The translations under genes and the position numbers were made by a program. The notes under the pieces were generated by a model. The model had not been told where the DNA came from. It was given only the letters and a program-made list of their open reading frames with translations, and did not search any database. A stretch of DNA of 64,000 bases from an uncultured Hyphomicrobiales bacterium (GTDB lineage Bacteria; Pseudomonadota; Alphaproteobacteria; Rhizobiales; Xanthobacteraceae), in contig CAIRGJ010000026.1 in the NCBI GenBank assembly GCA_903878085.1, forward strand, positions 1 to 64,000, given 5' to 3'. Below are positions 15,507 through 22,672 of the stretch, one piece after another. Within the stretch, counting starts at the first letter, position 1. Every line of letters starts with the position of its first letter.

Positions 15507-17066
15507 ATGCCCTCTAAACAGCCCTTCTACATCACCACTGCCATCAGCTACCCGAACGGGGTGCCGCATATCGGCCACGCCTATGAGGCGATTGCGACCG
15601 ACGCCATCGCCCGCTTCATGCGGCTCGACGGCTACGACGTCTATTTCCTGACCGGCACCGACGAGCACGGCCAGAAGATGCAGCAGACCGCCGCCAAGGA
15701 AGGCCTGACCGCGCGCGAATTGCGCGACCGCAACGTGCCGCGCTTCGAGGCGATGGTGAAGGCGTTGAACTGCTCGAACGACGATTTCATCCACACCACG
15801 GAAGCACGGCACTATCGCGCCTCGGAGGAAATCTGGCGGCGCATGGAGAAGAACGGCGACATCTATCTCGACAAATATGCCGGCTGGTATTCGGTGCGCG
15901 ACGAGGCCTATTACGCCGAGGACGAAACCCACCTCAACGAGCACAAAGTGCGCCTCGCCACGAAAACGGGAACGCCCGTCGAATGGGTAGAGGAGGAGAG
16001 CTACTTCTTCAAGCTCTCGGCCTATCAGGACAAGCTGCTCAAGCTTTACGCCGACGTGCCCGACTTCGTGCTGCCCAAAGAGCGGCTCAACGAAGTCGCG
16101 AGCTTCGTCAAAGGCGGCTTGAAGGATCTGTCGCTGTCGCGCACCACCTTCGACTGGGGCATTCCGGTGCCCGGCGCGCCTAAGCACATCATGTATGTCT
16201 GGGTCGACGCGCTGACCAATTACATCACCGGCGTCGGCTTTCCCGACGACCAGAGCGAAATGTTCAAGCGCTATTGGCCGGCGGCGCTGCACGTCATCGG
16301 CAAGGACATCGTGCGCTTCCACGCGGTCTATTGGCCGGCGTTTCTGATGTCGGCCGGGGTCGCTGTGCCGAAGCGGATTTTCTCGCACGGCTTTTTGTTC
16401 AACCGCGGTGAGAAGATGTCGAAGTCGGTCGGCAACGTGATCGACCCGTTCGATCTGGTGAAGGCCTACGGCGTCGATCCGTTGCGCTATTTCTTCATGC
16501 GCGAAGTGCCGTTCGGCCAGGACGGCAATTACAGCCACGAGGCCATCGTCAACCGCATCAACGCCGATCTCGCCAACGATCTCGGCAATCTGGCGCAGCG
16601 TTCGCTGTCGATGGTGGCGAAAGCCTTCGGCGGCGTGCTGCCGGAGCCGGGCGAGTTTACGGCGGAGGACCAAGCCATTCTGGCTGCGGCCGACGGCATG
16701 ATGGATATCGCGCGCGAACACATGAAGACGCAGCAGCTGCACCAGGTGCTGGGCGCGGTCTGGTCGGTGGTGGCGGACGCCAACCGCTATTTCGCGTCGG
16801 AAGCGCCCTGGGGCAAGGCCAAAACCGATCCGCAGCGGCAGGGCACGATTTTGTACGTCACCGCCGAAGTGATCCGGCAGGTGGCGATCCTCGCCCAGCC
16901 CTTCATGCCGGACTCGGCGGCTAAATTCCTCGTGCTGCTCAACGTTCCGCTGGAAGCCCGGCAGTTCTCGGCGCTGACGCCGGGCAACAGGCTCAAAGCG
17001 GGCGTCACCTTGCCAGTGCCGGCGGGCGTGTTCCCGCGCTATGTCGAGCCGGAGGCGAAGGCGTGA
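15507..17066 (+). CDS. metG: Methionyl-tRNA synthetase
   Basis: It charges tRNA-Met with methionine in the cytoplasm. The 519-residue class I synthetase has the HIGH motif exactly ([11 protein letters not shown], residues 21-24) and KMSKS at 303-307 ([11 protein letters not shown]). The middle domain contains [20 protein letters not shown], typical of the alphaproteobacterial type. The usual C-terminal tRNA-binding extension of the longer enterobacterial form is absent, as expected for this short form. It heads metG-tatD-metallohydrolase, separated from tatD by a REP cluster. Confidence 0.96.
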   Translation: MPSKQPFYITTAISYPNGVPHIGHAYEAIATDAIARFMRLDGYDVYFLTGTDEHGQKMQQTAAKEGLTARELRDRNVPRFEAMVKALNCSNDDFIHTTEARHYRASEEIWRRMEKNGDIYLDKYAGWYSVRDEAYYAEDETHLNEHKVRLATKTGTPVEWVEEESYFFKLSAYQDKLLKLYADVPDFVLPKERLNEVASFVKGGLKDLSLSRTTFDWGIPVPGAPKHIMYVWVDALTNYITGVGFPDDQSEMFKRYWPAALHVIGKDIVRFHAVYWPAFLMSAGVAVPKRIFSHGFLFNRGEKMSKSVGNVIDPFDLVKAYGVDPLRYFFMREVPFGQDGNYSHEAIVNRINADLANDLGNLAQRSLSMVAKAFGGVLPEPGEFTAEDQAILAAADGMMDIAREHMKTQQLHQVLGAVWSVVADANRYFASEAPWGKAKTDPQRQGTILYVTAEVIRQVAILAQPFMPDSAAKFLVLLNVPLEARQFSALTPGNRLKAGVTLPVPAGVFPRYVEPEAKA

Positions 17067-17089
17067 GCCTCGGTGTTGACCGCTCCTTT

Positions 17090-17245
17090 TTTCCCTCCCC
17101 CCGCGCAGCGGTGGGGAGGGCCGGTCTTCATCACGCCAGTGATGAAGACCGGGGTGGGGGGTCTTATCGGGCTGACGCGTTAAGCGCCCCCCACCCCCGA
17201 CCCCTCCCCACCGCTCGCAAGGGCTCGCGGGTGGAGGGGAGACGA
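17090..17245. repeat. Composite REP-type palindrome cluster
   Basis: Several nested inverted repeats are stacked between metG and tatD. CCCTCCCC pairs with GGGGAGGG; CCGGTCTTCATCAC (17121-17134) is exactly complementary to GTGATGAAGACCGG (17139-17152) around a 4-base loop; GGGGTGGGGGG pairs with CCCCCCACCCC further on; and a third C/G-rich hairpin precedes tatD. Such clusters resemble bacterial interspersed mosaic elements and may stop transcription or protect mRNA ends. Confidence 0.75.
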
Positions 17246-17247
17246 CC

Positions 17248-18054
17248 ATGCTGATCGACAGCCATTGCCACCTGGATTTCCCCGATTTTGCCGCCGAGCT
17301 GGACGCCGTGGTGCAGCGTGCGCGCGACGCCGGCATCGGCCGCATGGTCACGATCTCGACGCGCGTGCGCAAGCACGCCCAAGTGCTGGCCATTGCCGAG
17401 AAATTCTCCGACGTGTTCTGCTCGGTCGGTACCCATCCGCATCACGCGCATGAGGAACTCGACATTGACGCCGCCGCACTCGTCGCCATCGCTCAGCATC
17501 CCAAAGTCGTGGCGATCGGCGAAGCCGGCCTCGATTATCACTACGACAACTCGCCGCGCGACGCGCAGGAGCAGGGCTTGCGCCAGCACATTGCGGCGGC
17601 GCGCGAGACGGGCCTGCCGCTGGTGATCCACTCGCGCGAGGCCGACGCCGACATGGCGAGGATCTTGACCGAGGAAACCGGGAAGGGCGCCTTCCCGGCC
17701 GTGCTGCATTGTTTCACCGGTGGCCGCGAGTTGGCGTTTACGGCGGTGGAATTGGGACATTACGTGTCGTTTACCGGCATCGTAACGTTCAAAAACTCAC
17801 AAGTTTTGCGCGAAATCGCCGCAGCACTGCCAGCCGAACGTGTGCTGGTCGAAACCGACGCGCCTTATCTCGCGCCGCTGCCGTATCGCGGCAAACGCAA
17901 CGAGCCGTCTTACGTGGTCGAAACCGCCAAGATGCTGGCGCAGACACGCGGCGTGACCTCCGACGACATGGCGCGCCAGACCACGGAGAATTTTTACCGG
18001 CTGTTCAGAAAGGTGCCGCGCGAATTGGGTGGTACGGCAAGGACCGTTGCATGA
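17248..18054 (+). CDS. tatD: TatD-family metal-dependent hydrolase
   Basis: TatD proteins are divalent-metal TIM-barrel nucleases involved in DNA repair and turnover. The 268-residue protein has the metal motif DSHCHLDF (His6, His8), GEAGLDYHYD (metal-binding Glu), QHIAAARETGLPLVIHSREA with a metal His, LHCFTGG, and VETDAPYLAPLPYRGKRNEP with the metal Asp. The start lies right after the REP cluster, behind GGAGGGGAG. Its stop overlaps the next start as ATGA, so the metallohydrolase is translationally coupled. Confidence 0.93.
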   Translation: MLIDSHCHLDFPDFAAELDAVVQRARDAGIGRMVTISTRVRKHAQVLAIAEKFSDVFCSVGTHPHHAHEELDIDAAALVAIAQHPKVVAIGEAGLDYHYDNSPRDAQEQGLRQHIAAARETGLPLVIHSREADADMARILTEETGKGAFPAVLHCFTGGRELAFTAVELGHYVSFTGIVTFKNSQVLREIAAALPAERVLVETDAPYLAPLPYRGKRNEPSYVVETAKMLAQTRGVTSDDMARQTTENFYRLFRKVPRELGGTARTVA

Positions 18055-18848
18055 GCCTGACCTTCACCATTCTCGGCTGCGGCTCCTCCATGGGCGTGCC
18101 GCGGGTCGGCATCGGCTGGGGCGATTGCGACCCCAACAACCCGAAAAATCGCCGCCGGCGCTGCTCGCTGCTGGTCGAACGGAAAGGCCCGAATGGCCAC
18201 ACCCGCATTCTGGTCGACTGCACGCCGGATCTGCGCGAGCAGCTCTTGAGCGCCGAGGTTGACCGGCTGGATGGCGTGCTGTTCACCCACGAGCACGCCG
18301 ACCATACCCACGGCATCGACGACCTGCGTCCGTTGTTCATCCACAACCGGCGCCGCGTCGACGTCTGGGCCGATGCGCCGACCTCCAAATCGCTGCATGA
18401 GCGGTTCGGCTATTGCTTCGAGACGCCTGCCGGCAGCCAGTACCCGCCGATCGCGACCGAGCACCGCCTCGTCCCGGGCACGCCAGTAAGCATCCAAGGG
18501 CAGGGAGGGCCTATCGACGTCCTGCCGGTGCTCCAGGACCACGGCGACATCGCCTCGCTCGGCTTTCGCTTCGGCAACGTCGCCTATTCCGCCGATATCA
18601 AGCGCCTGCCGGATGTAAGCCTGCCGTTCATGACCGGGCTTCATGTTTGGATCGTGGACGCGTTGCGGCACCCGCCACATCCGAGCCACCTCAATCTGGC
18701 CGAGGCACTGGAATGGATCGAGCGGATCAAACCGAAACGGGCGATCCTGACCAATCTGCACAGCGACATGGATTACGAGACGCTGCGCGCCAAATTGCCG
18801 GCGAACGTCGAGCCGGGTTACGACATGATGAGTTTTGCCGGGCGCTAA
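18051..18848 (+). CDS. MBL-fold metallohydrolase (PhnP-like)
   Basis: The 265-residue product carries the metallo-beta-lactamase metal motif HEHADH within FTHEHADHTHGIDDLRPLF, an N-terminal TILGCGSSMGVPRVGIGWGD and the later VDALRHPPHPSHLNLAEALE and NLHSDMDYETL metal histidines. The layout is that of PhnP/cyclic-phosphodiesterase-type enzymes usually encoded after tatD. The substrate in vivo is not settled for this branch. ATGA overlap with tatD shows coupled translation. Confidence 0.88.
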   Translation: MSLTFTILGCGSSMGVPRVGIGWGDCDPNNPKNRRRRCSLLVERKGPNGHTRILVDCTPDLREQLLSAEVDRLDGVLFTHEHADHTHGIDDLRPLFIHNRRRVDVWADAPTSKSLHERFGYCFETPAGSQYPPIATEHRLVPGTPVSIQGQGGPIDVLPVLQDHGDIASLGFRFGNVAYSADIKRLPDVSLPFMTGLHVWIVDALRHPPHPSHLNLAEALEWIERIKPKRAILTNLHSDMDYETLRAKLPANVEPGYDMMSFAGR

Positions 18849-18922
18849 TCTGAAACATTCAATGGAGGCGATAAAGCTCTCCAGTGTCTATCGAACTCTG
18901 ATTTAATGACTTCCGTCCGCCC

Positions 18923-18941
18923 ATCAATCAATCAATCAATC
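18923..18941 (+). repeat. ATCA tetranucleotide microsatellite
   Basis: Four full ATCA units plus ATC form a short tandem repeat in the gap between the metallohydrolase and the IS1595 element. No gene depends on it. Confidence 0.7.
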
Positions 18942-19021
18942 GTTTGAATAGTTGAGTTTAATCATGTGCCTGCGGCCAATCGTTAATGCACAGCGGGGCT
19001 CGGATCAGATGCCTAATTATA

Positions 19022-19048
19022 GGCGATGTTTCACTTGACATACCCACT
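19022..19048 (+). repeat. Left terminal inverted repeat of the IS1595 element
   Basis: It begins GGCGATGTTTCACT and pairs with the right end at 21682-21708, with one mismatch in the first 14 bases and about 21 of 27 matches overall. The 8-bp duplication TAATTATA lies immediately outside. Confidence 0.88.
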
Positions 19049-19084
19049 TTAGGCGGCTATCACATTAGCCATTGGAGATAACCC

Positions 19085-19999
19085 ATGGCTAAATCTGTAC
19101 TTTCCGACATTCGGTTTCATAACGAGGAAGCGGCGTTTGAGTACGTCGAGGCACACCTTTGGCCGAACGGCCCCGTTTGCCCGCACTGCCAAGCCTCTGG
19201 CGACAAAATCGGTCGTTTGACGGGCAAAACGACCCGTCCGGGCCTGCGCAAGTGCTACGCCTGCCGCAAGCCATTTACGGTCCGCATGGGCACTATTTTT
19301 GAGGATTCCAAGCTGGGCCTGCGCTTCTGGCTGCAAGCCATCCACCTGCTTTGTTCGTCTAAGAAAGGCATCTCCACCCGCCAGCTTCAGCGGACCCTTG
19401 GCTGCGGCATGAAAACCGCTTGGCACCTTGGGCACCGCATCCGCGCCGCCATGACCCCGTTGCCGGGCGTTGGCCCGCTGGGCGGGGCTGGGAAGATCGT
19501 GGAAGCGGATGAAACCGCGCTGACTAACTCCCGCAAGACCAAGCGCCCGGCTGGCGTCCGTAAGCGCCCGCACGCCATCGTCCTCAGCCTCGTCGAACGC
19601 GGCGGAAACACCCGTTCGGTCGTTCTCGACCATCGCGGCGTTGCCCGACACCTGCGCGCCAATATCCACAAGGATAGCCGTCTCGTTACCGACAAAGCCC
19701 CGTACTACAAATTTCCGCCCGTTGCCTCGCACGCCAGCGTTGACCATTCCAAGGGCGAATACGTGCGCGACGATGTGCATGTGAACACGCTGGAAGGCTT
19801 CTTTAGCGTCGTGAAGCGCGGTCTTGTCGGCATCTATCAGCACGTCGATAGCAAGCATCTGGACCGCTATCTGGCTGAGTTTGATTTCCGCCAGAACACC
19901 CGCGTTAAGCTGGGTTACAATGACGAACAGCGGGCCTCGGTCGCGCTTACCGGCTTCGCTGGCAAGCGTCTCACGTATCAAACAATTGATCGCGCCTAA
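19085..19999 (+). CDS. IS1595-family transposase
   Basis: The 304-residue protein begins with the family's zinc ribbon (Cys32, Cys35, Cys57, Cys60 in CPHC and CYAC) followed by a helix-turn-helix-like part (LQRTLGCGMKTAWHLGHRIR). The ISXO2-type catalytic domain shows Asp142 in VEADETALT, Asp203 in LVTDKAPYYKF, and VHVNTLEGFFSVVKRGLVGIYQH with Asn234 and Glu237. The length is normal and no stop or shift is seen, so it should be active. The terminal repeats and target duplication around it confirm the family. Confidence 0.95.
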   Translation: MAKSVLSDIRFHNEEAAFEYVEAHLWPNGPVCPHCQASGDKIGRLTGKTTRPGLRKCYACRKPFTVRMGTIFEDSKLGLRFWLQAIHLLCSSKKGISTRQLQRTLGCGMKTAWHLGHRIRAAMTPLPGVGPLGGAGKIVEADETALTNSRKTKRPAGVRKRPHAIVLSLVERGGNTRSVVLDHRGVARHLRANIHKDSRLVTDKAPYYKFPPVASHASVDHSKGEYVRDDVHVNTLEGFFSVVKRGLVGIYQHVDSKHLDRYLAEFDFRQNTRVKLGYNDEQRASVALTGFAGKRLTYQTIDRA

Positions 20000-20056
20000 G
20001 TTTACTACGGGCGAGCAATTCGTATTCGAGTGGATGAAAAATTTGGGGAAACGAAA

Positions 20057-20293
20057 ATGAACGCCCGGACGAACGAAGCTCTTGCCAAACGGGCGGCCCG
20101 TATGAGTGTTTGGCTTGATAGACGATCAAATGACTTGATGGTTGAGCTAACTAGGCAAAACATTGGTTTCCTCGACTACAAAGCGGATAAAACAGTCTCG
20201 ATGCCGGTTTTGCTGATCTCTGCTGTGGCCACAGAGATGCGAGAACTTCGGGATGAGATTCGTAAATTCAAAGCCCCGAAGGGCACAAATTAG
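20057..20293 (+). CDS. IS1595 passenger: small protein of unknown function
   Basis: A 78-residue product starts at 20057, with GGGGAAACGAAA just before the ATG. It is helical and basic at the N-terminus (NARTNEALAKRAARMSVWLD), with an apolar middle (VSMPVLLISAVATEM) and a charged tail (RELRDEIRKFKAPKG). I do not recognise it. It lies 57 bases after the transposase in the same direction and 10 bases before the next small gene, so the three may form one transcript. It could be an accessory or regulatory factor of the element. Confidence 0.6.
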   Translation: MNARTNEALAKRAARMSVWLDRRSNDLMVELTRQNIGFLDYKADKTVSMPVLLISAVATEMRELRDEIRKFKAPKGTN

Positions 20294-20303
20294 GACGCGC
20301 ACC

Positions 20304-20456
20304 ATGTCTCGCAAAGACCTAAAGCCCGATAATCCTGAGCAGTCGAAACGCTTCATAGAAGCCGCGAAAGCAGCCGAAGCCGACGAGACGGAAGAGGGCG
20401 CAGAGAAGGCGTTTAAGAAGGTAGCCAAACCGCCTGCGAGCAAATCACACAAGTGA
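20304..20456 (+). CDS. IS1595 passenger: 50-residue charged protein
   Basis: The product is a short, highly charged helix (MSRKDLKPDNPEQSKRFIEA, then a Glu-rich stretch and a Lys-rich tail ending KSHK). I have an impression of similar 50-residue proteins in Bradyrhizobium-type genomes, with no assigned role. Its last 12 bases overlap the 3' end of the convergent toxin gene, so the passenger genes meet tail to tail. Function unknown. Confidence 0.5.
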   Translation: MSRKDLKPDNPEQSKRFIEAAKAAEADETEEGAEKAFKKVAKPPASKSHK

Positions 20457-20846
20457 TATTGGCGTGAAAATGCCTTTGGGTGTCAGATCGAAAATAAAGG
20501 GCTTCTTCGTGCTTTCGATGCGTGATTCAATACCGCCAACCCAACGCATGAAATGTCGCGCTTTATCCCAAGTCGTGTCTTGAGCCCCGGGTAGATAAAA
20601 ACACGCGGCCTCATATTGTTTGACTGCCGAACGCTCTGAAAGCAGCGTATGAAACTTGCGGTCATGGCTGAAGATGATCCAGCCTTCAACCGCCACCTTT
20701 GGTAGCCACACGTCGTCGGCTACGTCTTGTTTGAACTTGAATTTGTTCTTTGGATCATGGTGAAACTCGACAGAAAATGGCGGGTTTGCCATCCGAATTG
20801 CCTCCGGAAAGCGCTTCCCGAAATTACGATCAAAATAAAACGTCAG
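20445..20846 (-). CDS. PIN-like toxin of the VapC45 type
   Basis: From a CTG codon at 20846 the frame encodes 133 residues: LTFYFDRNFGKRFPEAIR, then from the internal ATG (20792) MANPPFSVEFHHD, DVADDVWLPKVAVEGWIIFS with HDRKFHT, and KQYEAACFYLPGA. This matches the VapC45 PIN-like layout, in which the FDRN Asp, the DDVWL Asp and the SHDRK Asp form the acidic site. Starting at 20792 would remove the first catalytic Asp. The CTG overlaps the antitoxin stop as CTGA, arguing for translational coupling. Probable RNase toxin; CTG as start is my inference. Confidence 0.72.
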   Translation of the reverse strand: MTFYFDRNFGKRFPEAIRMANPPFSVEFHHDPKNKFKFKQDVADDVWLPKVAVEGWIIFSHDRKFHTLLSERSAVKQYEAACFYLPGAQDTTWDKARHFMRWVGGIESRIESTKKPFIFDLTPKGIFTPISLV

Positions 20847-21529
20847 TTTAATTTGGCTCTCCCAGACGCAACGCGCTCTTCAAATTTGAGGGCTTGTTTG
20901 ACCTCTTCTGGTTTCAGTCCAAAATCGTCCGCAATATCAGAATTACTTTCGCCGGCATCGAACCGACCTCGGATGATCCAAGTCGGAGTGCCGTGCACAG
21001 CAGGCGCTCCAAAAGAGATGCGCGGGTCAATAATTATCGGCAGACCCGCCCCGGCGACGTGCCAGCGAAGCGCCACTTGCTTCTCGTATTCGAACTCTCG
21101 CAGCCGCCCAATGACAGTTTCCCATTCGAGCTGACCACCTTGGTCGGTCTGCACGACGGTTCCGGCCTTCACATCGATTTGCTGGGAATCGAGATAGAGG
21201 TGTTTGGCATTTTCCTTAAAACTGTACTGAGCGAACGGATGCTCAGACTTGAGCTCATTCTGGGCATAGGCTCTGGCGGCGCGGATATTTTTCATGGGCA
21301 CGCCAGCCTTACGGAAGGCCGCTACGACGGCCACTTCGATCAACTGGTAATAGGACAGGGCTGAGCGGGCTTCGCGCTGCTTGAGCAACGCTGCCTCAAT
21401 CTTGTGCCAAGCCGCCACGGTCTGCGGCGCAACGTCGGCATACGCCGCTGCTTCGCCGATTTGATAGGTCGGCAAATTCAGGCGTCGTTCCCAAGGTGCT
21501 TCGAGCTTCTGTGACACTAGGGTGGCCAT
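20843..21529 (-). CDS. DUF433 / VapB45-type antitoxin
   Basis: The 228-residue protein has an N-terminal MerR/helix-turn-helix-like segment (YQIGEAAAYADVAPQTVAAWH, residues 22-42, and YYQLIEVAVVAAFRKAGVPMKNIRAARAYA) and a C-terminal DUF433 domain (about 160-215): IDPRISFGAPAVHGTPTWII, RGRFDAGESNSDIADDFGL and KPEEVKQALKFEE. This two-domain layout is that of VapB45 of Mycobacterium tuberculosis, the antitoxin encoded just upstream of VapC45. Here too the toxin gene follows directly. The DNA-binding part should repress the pair's own promoter, which would lie between 21530 and the right end of the element. Confidence 0.8.
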   Translation of the reverse strand: MATLVSQKLEAPWERRLNLPTYQIGEAAAYADVAPQTVAAWHKIEAALLKQREARSALSYYQLIEVAVVAAFRKAGVPMKNIRAARAYAQNELKSEHPFAQYSFKENAKHLYLDSQQIDVKAGTVVQTDQGGQLEWETVIGRLREFEYEKQVALRWHVAGAGLPIIIDPRISFGAPAVHGTPTWIIRGRFDAGESNSDIADDFGLKPEEVKQALKFEERVASGRAKLN

Positions 21530-21681
21530 GTTCCGGGACTCGCTCAGCTAGAGTACGTTGTTGTTCCGCCGGTTTGCTACGGCTGTCTGTGGGGAACGGT
21601 CTGGACGGCAATTTGGCCGCTTCCAAGGCCCTGATAAATGTGGCCTAAATCGATATATTCAAGCTATTTCAAGCACTTGTG

Positions 21682-21708
21682 ATTGGGTGCGCGTAGTGAA
21701 ACGTCGCC
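21682..21708 (-). repeat. Right terminal inverted repeat of the IS1595 element
   Basis: Read on the minus strand from 21708 it begins GGCGACGTTTCACT, one mismatch from the left end. TAATTATA follows outside at 21709-21716. Confidence 0.88.
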
Positions 21709-21821
21709 TAATTATATTCCATAATATGTCTTATGCGAATCAGACATTCAAGTCGCGGCGCGGGTGAGGCTTTGATACGGTCGGCTTCGGCCCCCCGAAT
21801 CCTCAGCCTGAGCCCAGCCCC

Positions 21822-22634
21822 GTGAAGCCATCAACCGACATCGCCCGCCTGATCGAGATCATGGCGGCGCTGCGCACACCCGGTAGCGGCTGCCCCTGGG
21901 ACCTGGAGCAGAACTTCCAGACCATCGCGCCCTACACGATCGAGGAAGCCTATGAGGTCGCCGACGCCATCGCGCGGGGCAACCTGGCCGACCTCAAAGA
22001 CGAGCTTGGCGACCTGCTGCTCCAGTCGGTCTACCACGCGCGCTTGGCCGAGGAACAAGGCGCCTTCGGCTTCGGCGACGTGGTCGAGGCCATCACCGCC
22101 AAAATGATCCGGCGGCATCCACACGTCTTCCCGGACGCGGACGGGCGCACCACAGCGGTGCAGCCCGGTTTTTGGGAGACGATCAAGGCCGAGGAAAACG
22201 CCGGGCGCAGCAAGGCTGAGCCGACAGGCGCCCTTGCCGGCATTCCAATCGGCTTGCCCGCCCTGACGCGCGCCCTGAAGCTGCAGGACAAGGCTGGCCG
22301 GGTCGGTTTCGATTGGAACGATCCGCGGGCGGTCCTGGCCAAAATTCGCGAGGAAGCCGACGAAATCGAAGCCGAGCTCGATGCGGCGGACAGCGTAAAG
22401 GCGGCCGCCGAGGTCGGCGATCTGCTGTTTGCGGTGGTCAATCTGGCCCGGCATCTGAGGGCAGATCCGGAGGGCATATTGAGGGCGACCAACCTCAAGT
22501 TCGAGCGTCGCTTCGCCGCCATCGAGGCCGCCTTGGCCGCGCGCGGGAAAACGCCCCGGGACGCGACGCTGGCGGAAATGGACGCGCTTTGGGACGAAGC
22601 CAAAGCCGCTGAAAAGAAAGAGGCGGCCGAATAG
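21822..22634 (+). CDS. mazG: Nucleoside triphosphate pyrophosphohydrolase
   Basis: MazG hydrolyses NTPs and dNTPs to the monophosphate and PPi, cleaning the nucleotide pool. The 270-residue product has two MazG-type halves; the first contains GCPWDLEQNFQTIAPYTIEE and EAYEVADAI..LKDELGDLLLQ, giving the EExxE...ExxD metal site; the second contains REEADEIEAELDA..EVGDLLFAVVNLAR. The start is GTG at 21822. A strong hairpin overlaps the stop codon. The IS1595 element lies about 105 bases upstream and may separate mazG from its original promoter. Confidence 0.93.
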   Translation: MKPSTDIARLIEIMAALRTPGSGCPWDLEQNFQTIAPYTIEEAYEVADAIARGNLADLKDELGDLLLQSVYHARLAEEQGAFGFGDVVEAITAKMIRRHPHVFPDADGRTTAVQPGFWETIKAEENAGRSKAEPTGALAGIPIGLPALTRALKLQDKAGRVGFDWNDPRAVLAKIREEADEIEAELDAADSVKAAAEVGDLLFAVVNLARHLRADPEGILRATNLKFERRFAAIEAALAARGKTPRDATLAEMDALWDEAKAAEKKEAAE

Positions 22635-22643
22635 CCGCCTCTT
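22618..22643 (+). terminator. Intrinsic terminator of mazG
   Basis: AAGAGGCGGC (22618-22627) is exactly complementary to GCCGCCTCTT (22634-22643) around a 6-base loop that contains the mazG stop codon; CCCATTTT follows. It may also serve the convergent MFS gene. Confidence 0.75.
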
Positions 22644-22672
22644 CCCATTTTCTGCCTTCAGACAGCCGCAGC

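Larger units (their letters stand above)
19014..21716. mobile_element. IS1595-family insertion with passenger genes
   Basis: The element proper spans 19022-21708 (2,687 bp). It is bounded by an exact 8-bp target duplication TAATTATA (19014-19021 and 21709-21716), the duplication length known for IS1595 elements. Its ends are inverted repeats: left GGCGATGTTTCACT from 19022 and right, read inward from 21708, GGCGACGTTTCACT, with further matches (CACCCA/TACCCA) to about 27 bases. Inside are an IS1595 transposase, two small unknown genes on the same strand, and on the opposite strand a VapBC45-type antitoxin and toxin. It is inserted in the gap between the metallohydrolase gene and mazG and breaks no gene. 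Everything needed for mobility looks intact. Confidence 0.92.

Noticed and set aside
15402-17393. Long minus-strand open frame of 663 codons opposite metG
   Set aside because: It is the mirror of GC-rich metG codons; its translation is His/Arg/Gly-rich with no domain, whereas metG on the plus strand has all family motifs.
18923-18941. Possible CRISPR-like repeat
   Set aside because: It is a 4-base microsatellite without spacers; no CRISPR array or cas gene is visible anywhere in the window.
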